From assembly GCA_029255685.2 (NCBI GenBank), contig CM055319.2, positions 33,319,068 to 33,383,067 on the forward strand: a DNA stretch of 64,000 nt. Reading direction: 5' to 3'. Shown here in pieces: positions 1-11,376 of this stretch. This DNA is from Silene conica (taxonomy: Eukaryota > Streptophyta > Magnoliopsida > Caryophyllales > Caryophyllaceae). A model generated the notes under the pieces. That model saw nothing but the letters and a program-made list of their open reading frames with translations, made no database searches and was not told the DNA's origin. Made by a program: the position numbers and the translations under genes. How positions within the stretch are numbered: position 1 is the stretch's first letter; every line of letters begins with the position of its first letter.

Positions 1-929
1 TTCGCCCTAAACTTGCAGGATTATAATGAAAATTACAGTTGTGAATATTGTCATAAGATAAATAAAAACATGAAAAAGAATACAACCTTGGGTCCTTGCT
101 TGAATAGGCCTAAGAACAGGAATTAAAGTAAATTCCCTCCTATAACTTGCACCCAAGACTTAGGTTGAGACGATGCCGCGTGTGCTAGAAATCCTCTCCA
201 ACTGCCTTGCAATATAGGGAGAGCTATTGAGGTTTTAGATGTGAGATCTGAGGTTTTGGGAGAAGAGTGCTCTCAAAACCCTAATTTTCTTTGAGATTTG
301 TTTTACAGTGAAACAAGAGTTACCTGACATAAGGAGAGTCCTCCTCCTTATGTAGCTCTTGGCCGAAATTTCGAATAGGGTAGGAGTGGGCTTTCCACTC
401 TTACCTTATTTATAAATCGTATACATGTTATCAGATATTAATGCAGTCGATGTGTTAATAATGGTCTGATAAAATTACGATATTGTATAATTACCCAAAT
501 TAATATAAATGTTTATATTAATACGCGAAATTAATATTCAATCAAATATAACCGTTTATATTTAATTTTACGAATTAATCATGTAATCCGTATTAGCTAA
601 AATTATTTAATCCGTATTAAATAATAATCTCAACATCTTATTGACTAATTTAATAGTCAATACCTCTGACTAACTGTTTAGTCGTATCCGGCATAAATGT
701 GATTGTATTTTCATACCTTCACATCTCTCAAACGTGTCCTATAGGTGTGACGTATAGGGACCAGTTGATCACCGTCATCCGTATGACAATAACGTCAAAC
801 TTATCTAGCAAGCCAACCGTTATTGATAAACGTGGATCAACTGGTAATAATACAGAAGTATGCCCTTGTGATCCTTAAAGAGATTTAATAAGTCATTGTA
901 CTTAATTGTCAAGGACACCAGCCCCAACA
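1..929 (-). mobile_element. Copia LTR, cut by window edge
   Basis: This stretch aligns along its whole length with the 1003-bp LTRs at 34318-35320 and 43847-44849. It shares the leader-like GCCGCGTGTGCTAGAA block and the right end CAGCCCCAACA at 929. The orientation is inferred from those copies, where a Met-tRNA primer site lies just outside the opposite end. The first ~75 bases of the LTR lie outside the window. It is more diverged from the two internal copies than they are from each other, so it is an older insertion of the same family. Whether it is a solo LTR or one end of a full element cannot be seen. Confidence 0.85.
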
Positions 930-1050
930 TATGGGTCCCTTAATTTCAGACCCTTTAGGGTATGGGTCGGGTATGGGTCTAAGGTTTTTTACTTCGGGTT
1001 GGGTCGGGTCTTGCCGGACCCTACCCAGACCCTACCCATTGCCATCCCTA
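930..1050. mobile_element. hAT-type terminal fragment
   Basis: Read on the minus strand, the sequence begins TAGGGATGGCAATGGGTAGG and continues with GGGTCGGGT-type subterminal repeats. This resembles the ends of plant hAT elements. Only one end is recognisable, because the other side abuts the Copia LTR at 929. The family assignment rests on the terminal sequence alone. Confidence 0.5.
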
Positions 1051-1122
1051 GTTGTGGCTCGTGCCTTAGGTAGCATCGAAACGAATACGGACACAAAACA
1101 AACACGTACACGACATTTTTTG

Positions 1123-1744
1123 TAGACTTGATCTGGGCCGGGCTGGGTCGGGTTTCGACCTGGCTCGAGCTAAATAAACGGTCCAAATGCATGGGTTGGG
1201 CCGGGCCGGAAAGGTGGGCCATATTATTTGGCCCAAACCTATAATGGGCCTCGGGCCAAAATAATACAATACGAAATAATCAACAAAATGAATATTTGCA
1301 CAAACTATTAGTAACGAAATAAAAATTTCAAGTTTTAGGTGTTTGACTTCTACTCTTTTGGTTAGGAGAATAATATTATAGTACCATACATAACTCATGA
1401 GTTGACAAAATTTTTATTAGTACACTAAATAATTAAAGTTGTACGATAAAAATATAAAAATATCCACAAAGTTGATAATTCAATGCATTAGTGATATTAG
1501 ATTATTAGTGTGATGTGATATACGATTCCAACTTTTGAATTTTTTTTTTAAAAAATAATAATTTCGGGTCGGGCCATGCCAAAAATCGGGCCTTTAGATT
1601 GGCCCAAACCCGGCCCTATATTTATATTGGGCTTCTTTTGGGGCGGGCCACGGGCTTTTTGGGCCAAACTATGAGGCTCAAACCCGAGAAAAATCGGGAT
1701 GGGCCGGGTCGGTCCATCGGGCCTGGACCATATGATCAGCTCTA
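1123..1744. mobile_element. non-autonomous hAT element
   Basis: A 622-bp element. The left end reads TAGACTTGATC and the right end, on the other strand, reads TAGAGCTGATC. Flanking 8-bp repeats ATTTTTTG (1115-1122) and ATTTCTTG (1745-1752) differ at one base, as expected for an aged hAT target-site duplication. Both subterminal regions are packed with GGCCCG/CGGGCC motifs (about 1130-1260 and 1560-1735), typical of transposase-binding subterminal repeats in this superfamily. There is no transposase, so it would depend on a partner in trans. Confidence 0.75.
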
Positions 1745-1808
1745 ATTTCTTGAAATTTAGAACACGAGACACGTACAAAACGTAAAACAAGATACAATAA
1801 TATTTTTT

Positions 1809-3546
1809 AGAATGTTTAGATCATTGTTTCACATGCGTCATAGAGATGTTTTGTGGGTTCAAAGCACACAAGGAGATCAATTTGGCAACACGTATTTGAG
1901 GCAACTACATCAATGAGAAATCAAAGTTGGAAAACAAAATAAGAATTAACAGGTCATCTCGTCAAAGAAACATCTACAACAAACTGATTAATTGCTTCAA
2001 ATTGACAAGATTAATAAGAGGTTTTGTGTCTCATGATAATTTGATTATATGAGATTCATTTCGATAAAATAAATCATTATTTTATTGAAGTCGATAAATG
2101 TTATCGTAGTTTTAAATATAAGAGTTATCGATTAAGTGTGATTACAATTTAGTTGTTGATTACATTAACAAACATGAAATGTTCACGTTTTGCATGTATA
2201 AAATTGGTAATTCATACTAAAATGTTCAGTACTACTTATATAATAAGAATTTGTATTTAAACTATTTTACTACACATTTTATTATTACTAATTGTCATTT
2301 ACCATGTGATATGTCACATTTGTGACATATTATAAATGACAAATTGTAAAGTGTAAAATGGATTACATATTATGGGAACCGTCCTTAAGAAGGGTAAAGG
2401 TGGTTGATGGACTAATTAATTTGTCTAATTATGAATTAGACATAATGATTACCATTAGACCTAGCCTAAAGTCACCCTATAGTGTGGAAAAGAGAAAAGG
2501 CAAGGGGCTCTCTTCCCTTTACGAAGCCATACACTTTAGAGAAGGAGAAGAGGTTCTTCTCTCTTTAAAGGGTTGGTCCTCTTATTTTACAAGACACTTT
2601 TTTTGGTCATTTTCATTACTACAATCTCTTGTATTATGCATAAACTCTAAAAAGTTTCTAATTTTGATCTAATATTATTACTAATTACTAGTGTTAGTAA
2701 TAGTGATTTTAAGGTAAACTACATTAAATATATAGCACATATTTTAGTAGTTGATTAAGGTTCATATTGGGTGCAATTAAGAGGAGAATTTCTATGCTTG
2801 AAATTGAATTTCGTCCAACATTATTTAAGCTCAAGAACAAAATTTGGAAGATGACCAAATTTCTTGTTCTAATTCCGAAAATCTCAATGTAAGGTTTTCA
2901 TTCTTGTATTTCTTTTGCAAGCATAAGTTCCTATTTAGTTTTATGACTAGACTATATTAAATCCCTTATATATGATATGAGGGTTAATCTGAAATATATT
3001 TCCAGCAAGCTATTCTATGATAAAGAAGCTTATGTCTATATAGGATCAAGACACGTACTCGGAAGGTTTGCATAATAAGATTATTCATAACCAAGGGAAA
3101 TTATAGTGAGGTTAAGTGAAGTATAGGTGTTGTTAAGGCTTAATAACTGAAAGCCTTCTTATAGGCTTAACACGAGAAGTCATGTCATTTCAATTGAGTT
3201 TAGATGTAATACTATACATATTAAGTATGAATTATATATTATGTAGTAGTTGATATTGTATCAATTTTACATATGTGATAATGCATTTATCATTTGAGTT
3301 TTATTAAAACTCTTTTCTTTTAAACCGTATTATATCTAAATGGGTTGGTATGACCATATTGAACCCCGTTAAAGTGAACTGGATTAACATAGTTTCACCC
3401 CTAGTAGCTTGTATGAGGTGACGTCTCGGAGCAACTAGAGTTTGATGCGATTGATGACAGGTTCAAGTGTCATATAGTCATATGAGATTATTAGTCGATC
3501 ACATAGGTAGACCTTTTAGAGACACTTTCTCAGGTAGTGACCATAT
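1809..3546. repeat. tandem duplication, copy A (~1.74 kb)
   Basis: The block starting TAGAATGTTTAGATCATTG here is repeated from 3547 onward with small indels and substitutions. The unit is AT-rich and contains no convincing reading frame. The part around 3340-3540 (GTGAATCTGG-like text followed by a GAGGTGACGTCTCGGAGC stretch) resembles LTR sequence of plant retroelements, but I cannot assign a family. Confidence 0.75.
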
Positions 3547-5052
3547 AGAATGTTTAGATCATTGTTTCACATGCATCATAGAGATGTTTTATGGGTCAAA
3601 GCACATACACAAGGAGATCAATTAGGTAACACGTATTTAAGGCAACTACATCAATGAGAAATCAAAGTTGAAAAACAAAATCAGAATTAACAGGTCATCT
3701 CGTTAGAGAAACATGTACAACAAACTGATTAATTCATTAAAATTGACAAGATTAATAACAGGTTTTGTGTCTCATGATAATTTGATTATATGACATTCAT
3801 TTTCGATAAAATAAATCATTATTTTATTGAAGTCGATAAACGATCGTAATTTTAAATATAAGCGTTATCGGTTAAATGTGATTACAATTGAGTTGTAGAT
3901 TACATTAACAAGTATGAAATGTCACGTTTTGCATGTATAAGATTGGTAAATTCATACTTAAATGTTCATTATTACTTATATGATAAGAAATTGTATTTAA
4001 ATTAGTTAAATACACATTTTATTATTACTAATTGCCATTTACCATGTGATATGTCACATTTGTAACATATTACAAATATCAAATTGTAAAGTGTAAAATG
4101 GATCTCATATTAACATGGGAACCGTTATCGAGAAGGGTAAAGGTGGTTGATGGACTAATTAATTTGTCTAATTATGAATTAGACACAGTGATTATCATTA
4201 GACCTAGCCTAAAACAACCCTATAGTGTGGAAAAGAGAAAAAGCAAGGGGCTATCTTCCCCTTGCTAGGGGCCGACCACTTTAGAGAAGGAGAAGAGGTT
4301 CTCCTCTCTTTAAAGGGTTGGTCCTCTTATTTCCCAAGACACTTTTTTTTTTGTCATTTTCAATACTACAACCTCTTGCATTATGCATAAACTCTAAAAA
4401 GTTTTATAATCTTGATCTAATATTATTACTAATTACTAGTGTTAGTAATAGAGATTTTAAGGTAAACTACTTTCAATATCTAGCACATAGTTTAGTACTT
4501 CCTCCATTCCAATCATTTTTATACATTTACTTTATTCACGTTTGCCAATACCCGTTTTCTTTTGTTAATATCTTTAGTTACGTATCGATAAAAATTATAA
4601 AACTTTGATATTCACAATATACTCGGTAAGACAATTTAAACAAGATCTCACATGACTATCTTTTATGTTATATATTAGAAGTTGTGTCGAAAATTTACTC
4701 GACTTATGAATAGTGTCCAAAAAGTGAAATGTATAGAATTGATTGGAATGGAGGAAGTAGTTGATTAGGGTTCATCTTGTGTACAACTAAGAGAAGAATT
4801 TCTATGCTTGAAATTGGATTTCGTCCCACATTATTTAAGCTCGAGAACGAAATTTGGAAGGTGACCAAATTTCTTGCTCTAATTCCGAAAATCTCAATGC
4901 AAAGTTTTCATTCTTGTATTTCATTTGCATGCATAAGTTCCTATTTAGTTTTATGACTAGACTATTAAATCCCTTATATAAATGATACGAGGCTTAATCT
5001 GAAATATGATTTCCAGCAAGCTATTCTATGATAAGGAAGCTTATGTCTAGAT
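3547..5052. repeat. tandem duplication, copy B, truncated
   Basis: Second copy of the 1.74-kb unit. It matches copy A up to 5052, where the G1 LTR begins (TGTAATACTCCG at 5053), so copy B was cut by that insertion. It also differs from copy A by a 260-bp Stowaway insertion at 4498-4757 that is absent from copy A. Confidence 0.75.
4498..4757. mobile_element. Stowaway-type MITE
   Basis: A 260-bp element with perfect 18-bp terminal inverted repeats CTTCCTCCATTCCAATCA, flanked by the dinucleotide TA on both sides. The homologous site in copy A (around 2750, TTTAGTAGTTGATTA) is the empty target with a single TA. TA duplication and CTYCCTCC-type ends are standard for Tc1/mariner-derived Stowaway MITEs. 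It contains no coding sequence. Confidence 0.92.
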
Positions 5053-6192
5053 TGTAATACTCCGTATTGTATTTTATTTTTTTGACGTTGTTGTTTTAAT
5101 ACTTAATAATATGTACTCGTTTGATAGTTTATATTCAATAATTAACTCATCGAATAATTTTCCTATACCTTATATGGTTTAAGTATAGTGTCGGGTATGG
5201 GTCATGGTTGTCGAATCGTGTTTTATTATTCTTTTGGGCCTCGTTTTGTGTGCCAACTAGCAGCCTTCAAATGGGCTACCGAAATCATCATTACCCGCTC
5301 AACTCAAACACCTCACAATCACACCTATACCGCCATATAAGAACTACCTAAACCCTATCCCTAACCTAATCAAAACGCCTGCCTCTCACTTGCACATCAC
5401 TGCCGCCACATCAAAGAACAAGGAGAAAGGTCACACGATGGGTCTAAGGTGGCTTAGGGTTGCTCAAACACGCAGGAAAGTAGGTACGCTCACCAGAGTC
5501 CTTTTGTTTCATGTGTTTTCTCTTGCTTTTGATTCAGTAATTTTAATAGTATAACGTGGTCAAAGCTTCTGTTTCTTTCAGTAATAATAATCTTTGATGT
5601 GTGATAATCATGTTGGGACCATAAGGAGGTCGTCGTCGACCACCATTGACTGTCAGCGTGAGTCGTTTAGTCGTGTGACAATATGTTCGGTTTTCGTTGT
5701 TTTCAGAAAAGAGTTTAAACGTGGGTGTTAGTGTGTGGGTTCGAATAAATTACTGGTATCGGTTGTCGCGGGTGAGTATAGTAATTGGATGGGTAAAGGC
5801 AAGGGTGTTGTAGGGTGCTTGTCACGGTGGTTTTGGGTTGTAATGTGGTAGTTTAAATCCTTTTTCGTTTTGATATAAGTCACGCAAAAGCAGAGGAAGT
5901 CGTGTTGTGCTGGATGTTTGGTGCGGTTGTTGGTGATGGTTGGGTACGGCGACGGTCAGAGACACTCCCCCTAGAACCACCGTGGCTCAGAGGCGAGCCT
6001 GGTGGTGTCAGGGACGAGGTCAGCAGCCGGAGTAGGTGTCAGACGTGGGTTGCGCGGGACTGTGAATAGGCAGTTTGGGCTGACATTCGAGTTCGTGTTT
6101 TCGGGTCTGTTGCGTAGGCGGCTGCGTTTTGGGGGCGTGAGATTACTAAGTTGTGATTGTTTGTTTTGTTTATTTATTAATTATTAATAGTG

Positions 6193-6267
<75 letters not shown>

Positions 6268-6405
6268 GATTACTAGTATTTCATGGTAAATGTTATAGTT
6301 GTGTTATTGTTAATATTGTTATTAATTATTAATGGTGTTATTATTACTAGATTTTAATAATTGTATGGTGGTATATATTGGTTTAGTTTTTTTTAGAGGT
6401 ATAAT
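5053..6405 (+). mobile_element. G1 5' LTR, piece 1
   Basis: Matches the 3' LTR from 59123 onward nearly base for base, including the GTCGTCGTCGACC block near 5630 (59705 in the other copy). It ends in ATAAT (6401-6405), which is the target-site duplication of G2. The intact site is visible in the 3' LTR at 60629-60633. Confidence 0.9.
6195..6268. repeat. (ATT)n microsatellite
   Basis: About 24 uninterrupted ATT units in the 5' LTR of G1. The matching place in the 3' LTR (about 60268-60290) has only a few units, so the array expanded after the two LTRs were formed. Confidence 0.97.
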
Positions 6406-7354
6406 TGTAACATCCCGTATTTTCATAAGGAGTATTTTAATAATTTAAAGTGATTTCCGTAATTTAATAATATTTTAATAATAGTTCATAATTTATATTT
6501 TAAGATTTTCGTTAAGTTCCGTCTTAAAATCATTTAATTCTAAGATACTTGGTTCGGTTAATAATATCCCGTCTTAAATTTCTGTTCCACTTAAATAAAA
6601 AAAAACCCGACTCAAGTCTAAATAAAAGGACAACCTAAAACCCTACATAAACCCTTTCCATCGACATCTTCATTTCACAAAACTCATTTCTCAGTAACAA
6701 CATAAACTTCATTTCTCTCCTCTTTAAGAACTTCAAGAGATAATCTCGAACCCTTGCTCAACTCGTATCAAGGTAAATTTTATATATTCGGAATCCTCTC
6801 GAAATTTGTGATCTTTCTATCACTTCCGTTTTCCGTTTCGTGAACCTTCATTTCGGGGCTGTTTTGCCCTAATCACGAAATTACTCTTCTAATTCGTGTT
6901 TTTGTGCTTCTAGGTGGTGCGTGTGATATCTCGGATAAAGAGCTAGTGATTATTGAAGAGGAACCCGATGAACTCGCGAAGTAAAGGTGACTATTATGAG
7001 TAACTCGACCTATTTTTGTCTAAATTAGCATAGTTTGTGATTTTGATGTGTTTTGATGAAAGTTAGTATGGTTTATGATTCTTAATGTTCTTATTGTGTT
7101 ATACAAACTGATTTTTATGAAGATTTCATGATGAATTTGATATGGATGTTGATTAATGAGTATACATGTGAGACCGGTTTAATTTGGGAATTCGTTGTTA
7201 ATTCATGAAATGAATGTTTGTATACATGTTCTTGTGCTTATTTGATGTCATATATATGTTGGGAATGTTTAGTTGTTGCTTAGAATCGTGCTTAAGACGG
7301 AATGGAGAAGTATCAAATCGTTTAGGAATTGTCGAAATGCGATTTTGAGGATCA

Positions 7355-7680
7355 GAGACTCTGAGCCGGTCGACCGACTGGCGGCCGACCAGCCGGCTCG
7401 GAGCCCCGTTGAGTATTGTTGAATTGTGCGAATATTATGAAGGTGGGTCCCTAGCCGGTGGACCGGCAGCCGGGCGGCCGGCTGGGAGTCCCTTTTGTTG
7501 TTACTCGTGGTTGTTTTGTGGAGTGAATGAGAGTGAAGAGGTCCCTAGCCGGTGGACCGGCAGCCAGCCGGCTGGCTGGGAGCCCTCTCTTGTTGTTTTG
7601 CTTTGTTAATGGCGTGAGGGGGATGAGACTCTCAGCCGGCCGACCAGCATCCTGTGGCCAACCGGCTGAGAGCCCCAATT
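7355..7680 (+). repeat. GC-rich hairpin array in G2 5' LTR
   Basis: Four GC-rich imperfect inverted repeats of about 45-50 bp follow each other roughly every 85-95 bp. Each opens with AGCCGG and closes with CCGGCT, set inside complementary flanks such as CTCTGAG/CTCGGAG or CTCTCAG/CTGAGAG. Two further CCGGTCGGGCAACCG-type inverted repeats follow at about 7827 and 8000. The same block occurs in the 3' LTR (30597-30915) and in the reversed solo LTR G4 (47425-47745). Confidence 0.8.
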
Positions 7681-8124
7681 AGCTATACTTGATTCGTAAC
7701 TTTTGATTCTCAAGTCGGATTGTGTTGATTCTTTTTCCGTATGCTTCGTATGCGTGTTTGAAGTCCCCGGAGTTCGGGCGGCACTATATTGGGTTCGGGA
7801 ATGGAGTGAGGATAGAGACCCCCCCGGTCGGGCAACCGAAAGGGAAACCGGCTCTCCCTCGACTTGGTTCCTGGGGTCAATTAAGTGTCGATTGAATGTT
7901 TATCAAGAGTAGATTGTTTATCATTTAAGGTTGTTGCAGTCCCAGGTTTTGGGCGACATTTACGGTGGGTTCGGGAATGGATTTGGGGAGAAAGACCCCC
8001 CCGGCCGGGCAACCGGAACGGAGACCGGCTCTCGTCTCAAATTAGTTTCCGAAGTCAACTAAGTGTTGATTGGATGTGGTTAAGTGATTGATTTGTGGTT
8101 TAATGAGTAGCCTCCTGTGGAGAT

Positions 8125-8400
8125 TTGGTTGTTGAACCACTTAGTGGTTGGTTCGTTGTGTTAGCTTCGTGTGAACCACTTAGTGGTTGGTTCCTTCTTC
8201 GGGCGAACCATTTTTGTGGCTGGGTCCTTATTCTGTGGTTGAACCCCTTTTGTGGTTGGTTCGTGTGTGATTTGTGTTTAGCTTGCCTGAGTCGAGGTAT
8301 AGTGCTAAACATTGTTGAATGTTTGTATATACTTGCCTGAGTTGGGGTACTGTGTTATATACTGTTGATACGTGTTTAAATATACCTGAGTTGCGGTATG
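8125..8400 (+). repeat. short direct repeats downstream of hairpins in G2 LTR
   Basis: The near-palindrome GAACCACTTAGTGGTTGG occurs twice exactly (about 8134 and 8173) and twice in degenerate form. It is followed by three spaced copies of a TGCCTGAGTTGGGGTA-like repeat (8286, 8333, 8386). The same arrangement is present in the 3' LTR at 31371-31640 and, reversed, in G3 and G4. Confidence 0.75.
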
Positions 8401-8518
8401 TTAGCTATTTGCATGAGTATGTTAAGAAGAGTTATTGATGGATTACTTCACATGATTATTTATTTTGGAGTATGATGTTTGTATCTATATGCTTCTGTGT
8501 TGTATGACAATAGGTGGT

Positions 8519-9861
8519 TGATGCATGCCATTTCTATAGTCTTTTAGACTTCTTTTGCATGCATTTTTATGCTCTTTTGCCAAACACCTTGCTACTTTTA
8601 GCCCCGAATTGCCTACTTTGAGCCTTCTTGTGTTAATTGTAGGAATATATTCGGAAATATGTATTCGGAGTCGAAGTTGTCCTCAAATTTGCATTTAGGA
8701 GGTCAGGAGAAGTGAACCACCCTTTGTATCAAGTCAAGGAAGCGCATTTTCGAAGTCAACGTCAAGTCAAGCCCAAAACCAGTCGATCGACCGATCTTGG
8801 ACGATAGGAAAAGTCGATCGACCACTTTCTCAGTCGATCGACCAATCTTGGTCGATAGGAAAGTCGATCGACCGGTTGTTCAGTCGATCGACCGGTTTCT
8901 TGCTGCCGAAGCCCATTTTTGACCTGAGCCCATTAGGTCGTGAAAAGATGATCAAAACATTTCCTTTTTAAGCAGCCTTTAGAGTTTTCTTTTAGACTTA
9001 CTTTTACCTTAATCTTGAATCTACTCTCTTACTTTTCCTCAGTAAAACTTTTAGTCAGTTGTATTTTATTTCATTTTTCATCTTCAAGCTTGTAAGATCT
9101 ATCCTTCCGGAATACAGTACTCAACATTTTTTATTGGTAATTTTATTCCTTGCTCTTACTTTCTTTTATCTTAATTCATCTCTGCTTATCTCGCGATCAT
9201 GTTTTCCTCTTTAGTTATTTCTTTCATTTCAATTGTTAATCCCTTTATGCATAGCTAATCCCTTGGACTAGGATATAGGTGATCCCTTGATGATGTGATG
9301 ATGTTCGTTTAGGTTTAGACTTGTTCGTAATTGTATGTCTCTGTTGTTAATTGTAGCATTTGATAGCGATTAGTCAATTAATGCGCATGATTGATTAGTT
9401 GATTTGATAAAACCCCGACCTAAGATCGAAAGCCTGGTGAGGGTTAGATCTGCTACAAACATTAGAGTGCCCTAGTAAGTTGCGAGAGCCCGCTAGAAGC
9501 ATTCTAGGGCGAATAGCGGCGATCCGAGAGGACCTTTTCATTACCCCTTAGACCGATAATTGCGACTGATCTGCGACCTAAACCGCTTGTTGTCACACAA
9601 TCATTGGTGAACCGACTATCCTAGTTCTCTTTCCCTCATATTTTTATATATACTCTTTCCTTACGCTTTTCTTTTCTCTCTTTCCTTCACTACTCTTAGT
9701 TAGTCAAACAACAAACAAAACCCCCTAATTTGGTTACTTCGACAGACTTTAGTTTAGCTTTTAGAATTCTTATCTGTCTCCCTGTGGATACGATCCCGAC
9801 TTCCTTACTACATTAGTTAGGCCAGTTGGTTATTTTTGATAGGGTTGCGACAGCCGTGTCA
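8519..9861 (+). mobile_element. Athila 5' LTR
   Basis: Begins TGATGC and ends GTGTCA. Nearly identical to 24930-26269. Visible differences include an extra GCG near 9521 and single-base changes such as C/T in the GATCCCGACTT stretch near the end. Confidence 0.95.
8782..8892. repeat. GTCGATCGAC palindrome array, Athila 5' LTR
   Basis: Five perfect copies of the 10-bp palindrome start at 8782, 8813, 8833, 8863 and 8883, so intervals are 31, 20, 30 and 20 bp. The long spacers carry a degenerate half-site (GACGATAGG or GTCGATAGG) at a fixed place. The 3' LTR keeps the same five sites at 25193, 25224, 25244, 25274 and 25294. Confidence 0.95.
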
Positions 9862-9866
9862 AATTT

Positions 9867-9884
9867 TGGCGCCGTTGCCGGGGA
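9867..9884 (+). other. Athila primer-binding site (tRNA-Asp)
   Basis: TGGCGCCGTTGCCGGGGA lies five bases after the LTR. It is complementary to the 3' end of plant tRNA-Asp (CCCCGGCAACGGCGCCA), the usual minus-strand primer of Athila elements. The inverted A2 element begins directly after it. Confidence 0.93.
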
Positions 9885-11376
9885 TAACCAACTGGCCTAA
9901 CTAATGTAGTAAGGAAGTCGGGATCGTATCCACAGGGAGACAGATATGAATTCTAAAAGCTAAACTAGAGTCCGTCAAGGTAACCAGATTCTGGGGGTTT
10001 TGATTGTTTGTTTTAACTAAACTAAAAGTAGTGAAGGATGAGAGAAAAGAAAAGCGTAAACAAAGTAGTGTAAAAATAATAAGGGAGAGAAAACTAGGAT
10101 AGTCGGTTCACCAATGATTGTGTAACGATAGGGGGTTTAGGTCGCAGATAAGTCGCAATTACCGGTCTAAGGGGTAGTGAAAAGGTCCTCTCGGATCGCT
10201 ATTCGCCCTAGAATGCTTCTAGCGGGCTCTCGCAACTTACTAGGGCACTCTAATGTTTGTAGCAGGTCTAACCCTCACCAGGCTTTCGATCTTAGGTCGG
10301 GGTTTTACCAAATCAACTAATCAATCATGCGCATTAATTGACTAATCGCTATCAAATGCTACAATTAACAACAGAGACTTATAAATGTGAACTAGTCTAA
10401 ACCTAATCAAGATTCGTCACAATTTCATAGGATCCCTTATATCCTAGTCAAGGAAATTAGCTATGCATAAAGGGATTAACAATTGAAATGAAAGAAATAA
10501 CTAAAGGGGAAATCATGATCGCGATATAAATAATGACAAGAGAAAATAAGAGCAAAGAAAGAAGATTACCAATCATCCAAAAGGAATTGAGTACAAAATT
10601 CCGGAAGATTAGATATTACAAGTTTTAAGGAGAAATAAAATGAAAACTACTGACTTAAAAGTTTATCTAAGCAAAAGTAAAGTGACAGAGTAAAAGTGAA
10701 AGAAAGGGTGAAAGATCCAAGATAGATCACCTAAAAAACACTGAAAAGCTGCTTTTAAAACGAGTTTAGTCTGACTCCAAACTGATAACCTAATGGGCTT
10801 AGGTTAATCTTGGGCTTCGGGGAAATAAACTGGTCGATCGACTTGAAAACTGGTCGATCGACTAAAAGTGTGGTCGATCGACTTATGTATCGACCAGAAT
10901 TGGTCGATCGACTGAAGTTTGTCGAACAGATTTCCTGCAATGCGCACTGAACTTAAAACAGCTGCCATTTCTTCGTTACTCAGGAAAATCAAGCGTTTTT
11001 GGTGGCGTTGGAAAGCTAAGAGAATAAGCTTTCATCTCCAATTTGAATCACTCGATTATCATTTCTAGAACTCGAGTTATGGCTCTTCAAAGTAGGCACT
11101 AGCGGTGTGTAGCTCTTCTTTCGCTCGATAGACTTCCATTACTTCTACGCGAATCTCAAGATGGTAGTAACAAGCTCCGACTCAACTCTTCTCCTAAATT
11201 CATGCATGGGGACATGTTTTAGGCTTGATTATGATCTTCTCCGGCTCATATCTGCAAATAACACAAGACAAACCAAAGTAGACTATTCGGGGGACATTTG
11301 TAGTAAAACGCTACGAAATAAGCATGGAAATGCGTGCTAATATGGCCTAAAAGGTCTATATAAAATGCACGCATCA
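9885..11376 (-). mobile_element. A2 3' LTR, outer end missing
   Basis: Reverse complement of an LTR that starts TGATGCGTGC at 11376. Compared with the right-hand copy it lacks the terminal ~27 bases and one 30-bp repeat unit of the palindrome array. A purine-rich stretch (minus strand GGTTTGGGGAAGTT) just inside the element is the likely polypurine tract. Confidence 0.88.
10833..10912. repeat. GTCGATCGAC array, A2 left LTR
   Basis: Four perfect palindromes start at 10833, 10853, 10873 and 10903 (intervals 20, 20, 30). One 30-bp unit present in the right LTR is absent, which explains the lost 20/30 alternation. Confidence 0.95.

Larger units (their letters stand above)
6406..8518 (+). mobile_element. 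G2 5' LTR, first part
   Basis: Aligned with 29647-31755 of the 3' LTR with scattered substitutions. It ends in GTGGT (8514-8518), the target duplicated by Athila. The uninterrupted site is at 31751-31755 in the 3' LTR. Confidence 0.93.

Noticed and set aside
6002..6187. Short frame in the G1 5' LTR, also present at 60002-60262 in the 3' LTR
   Set aside because: Conservation is explained by the two LTRs being copies of each other; lengths and starts differ and no protein feature is visible.
7409..7678. Overlapping Gly/Pro/Ala-rich frames in the GC-rich LTR block (also near 30601 and 47485)
   Set aside because: They are by-products of the inverted repeats; frames exist on both strands and break between copies.
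8782..8892. Regularly spaced palindromes resembling a CRISPR array
   Set aside because: The repeat is only 10 bp, spacers are partly conserved, there are no cas genes, and the context is plant LTR DNA.
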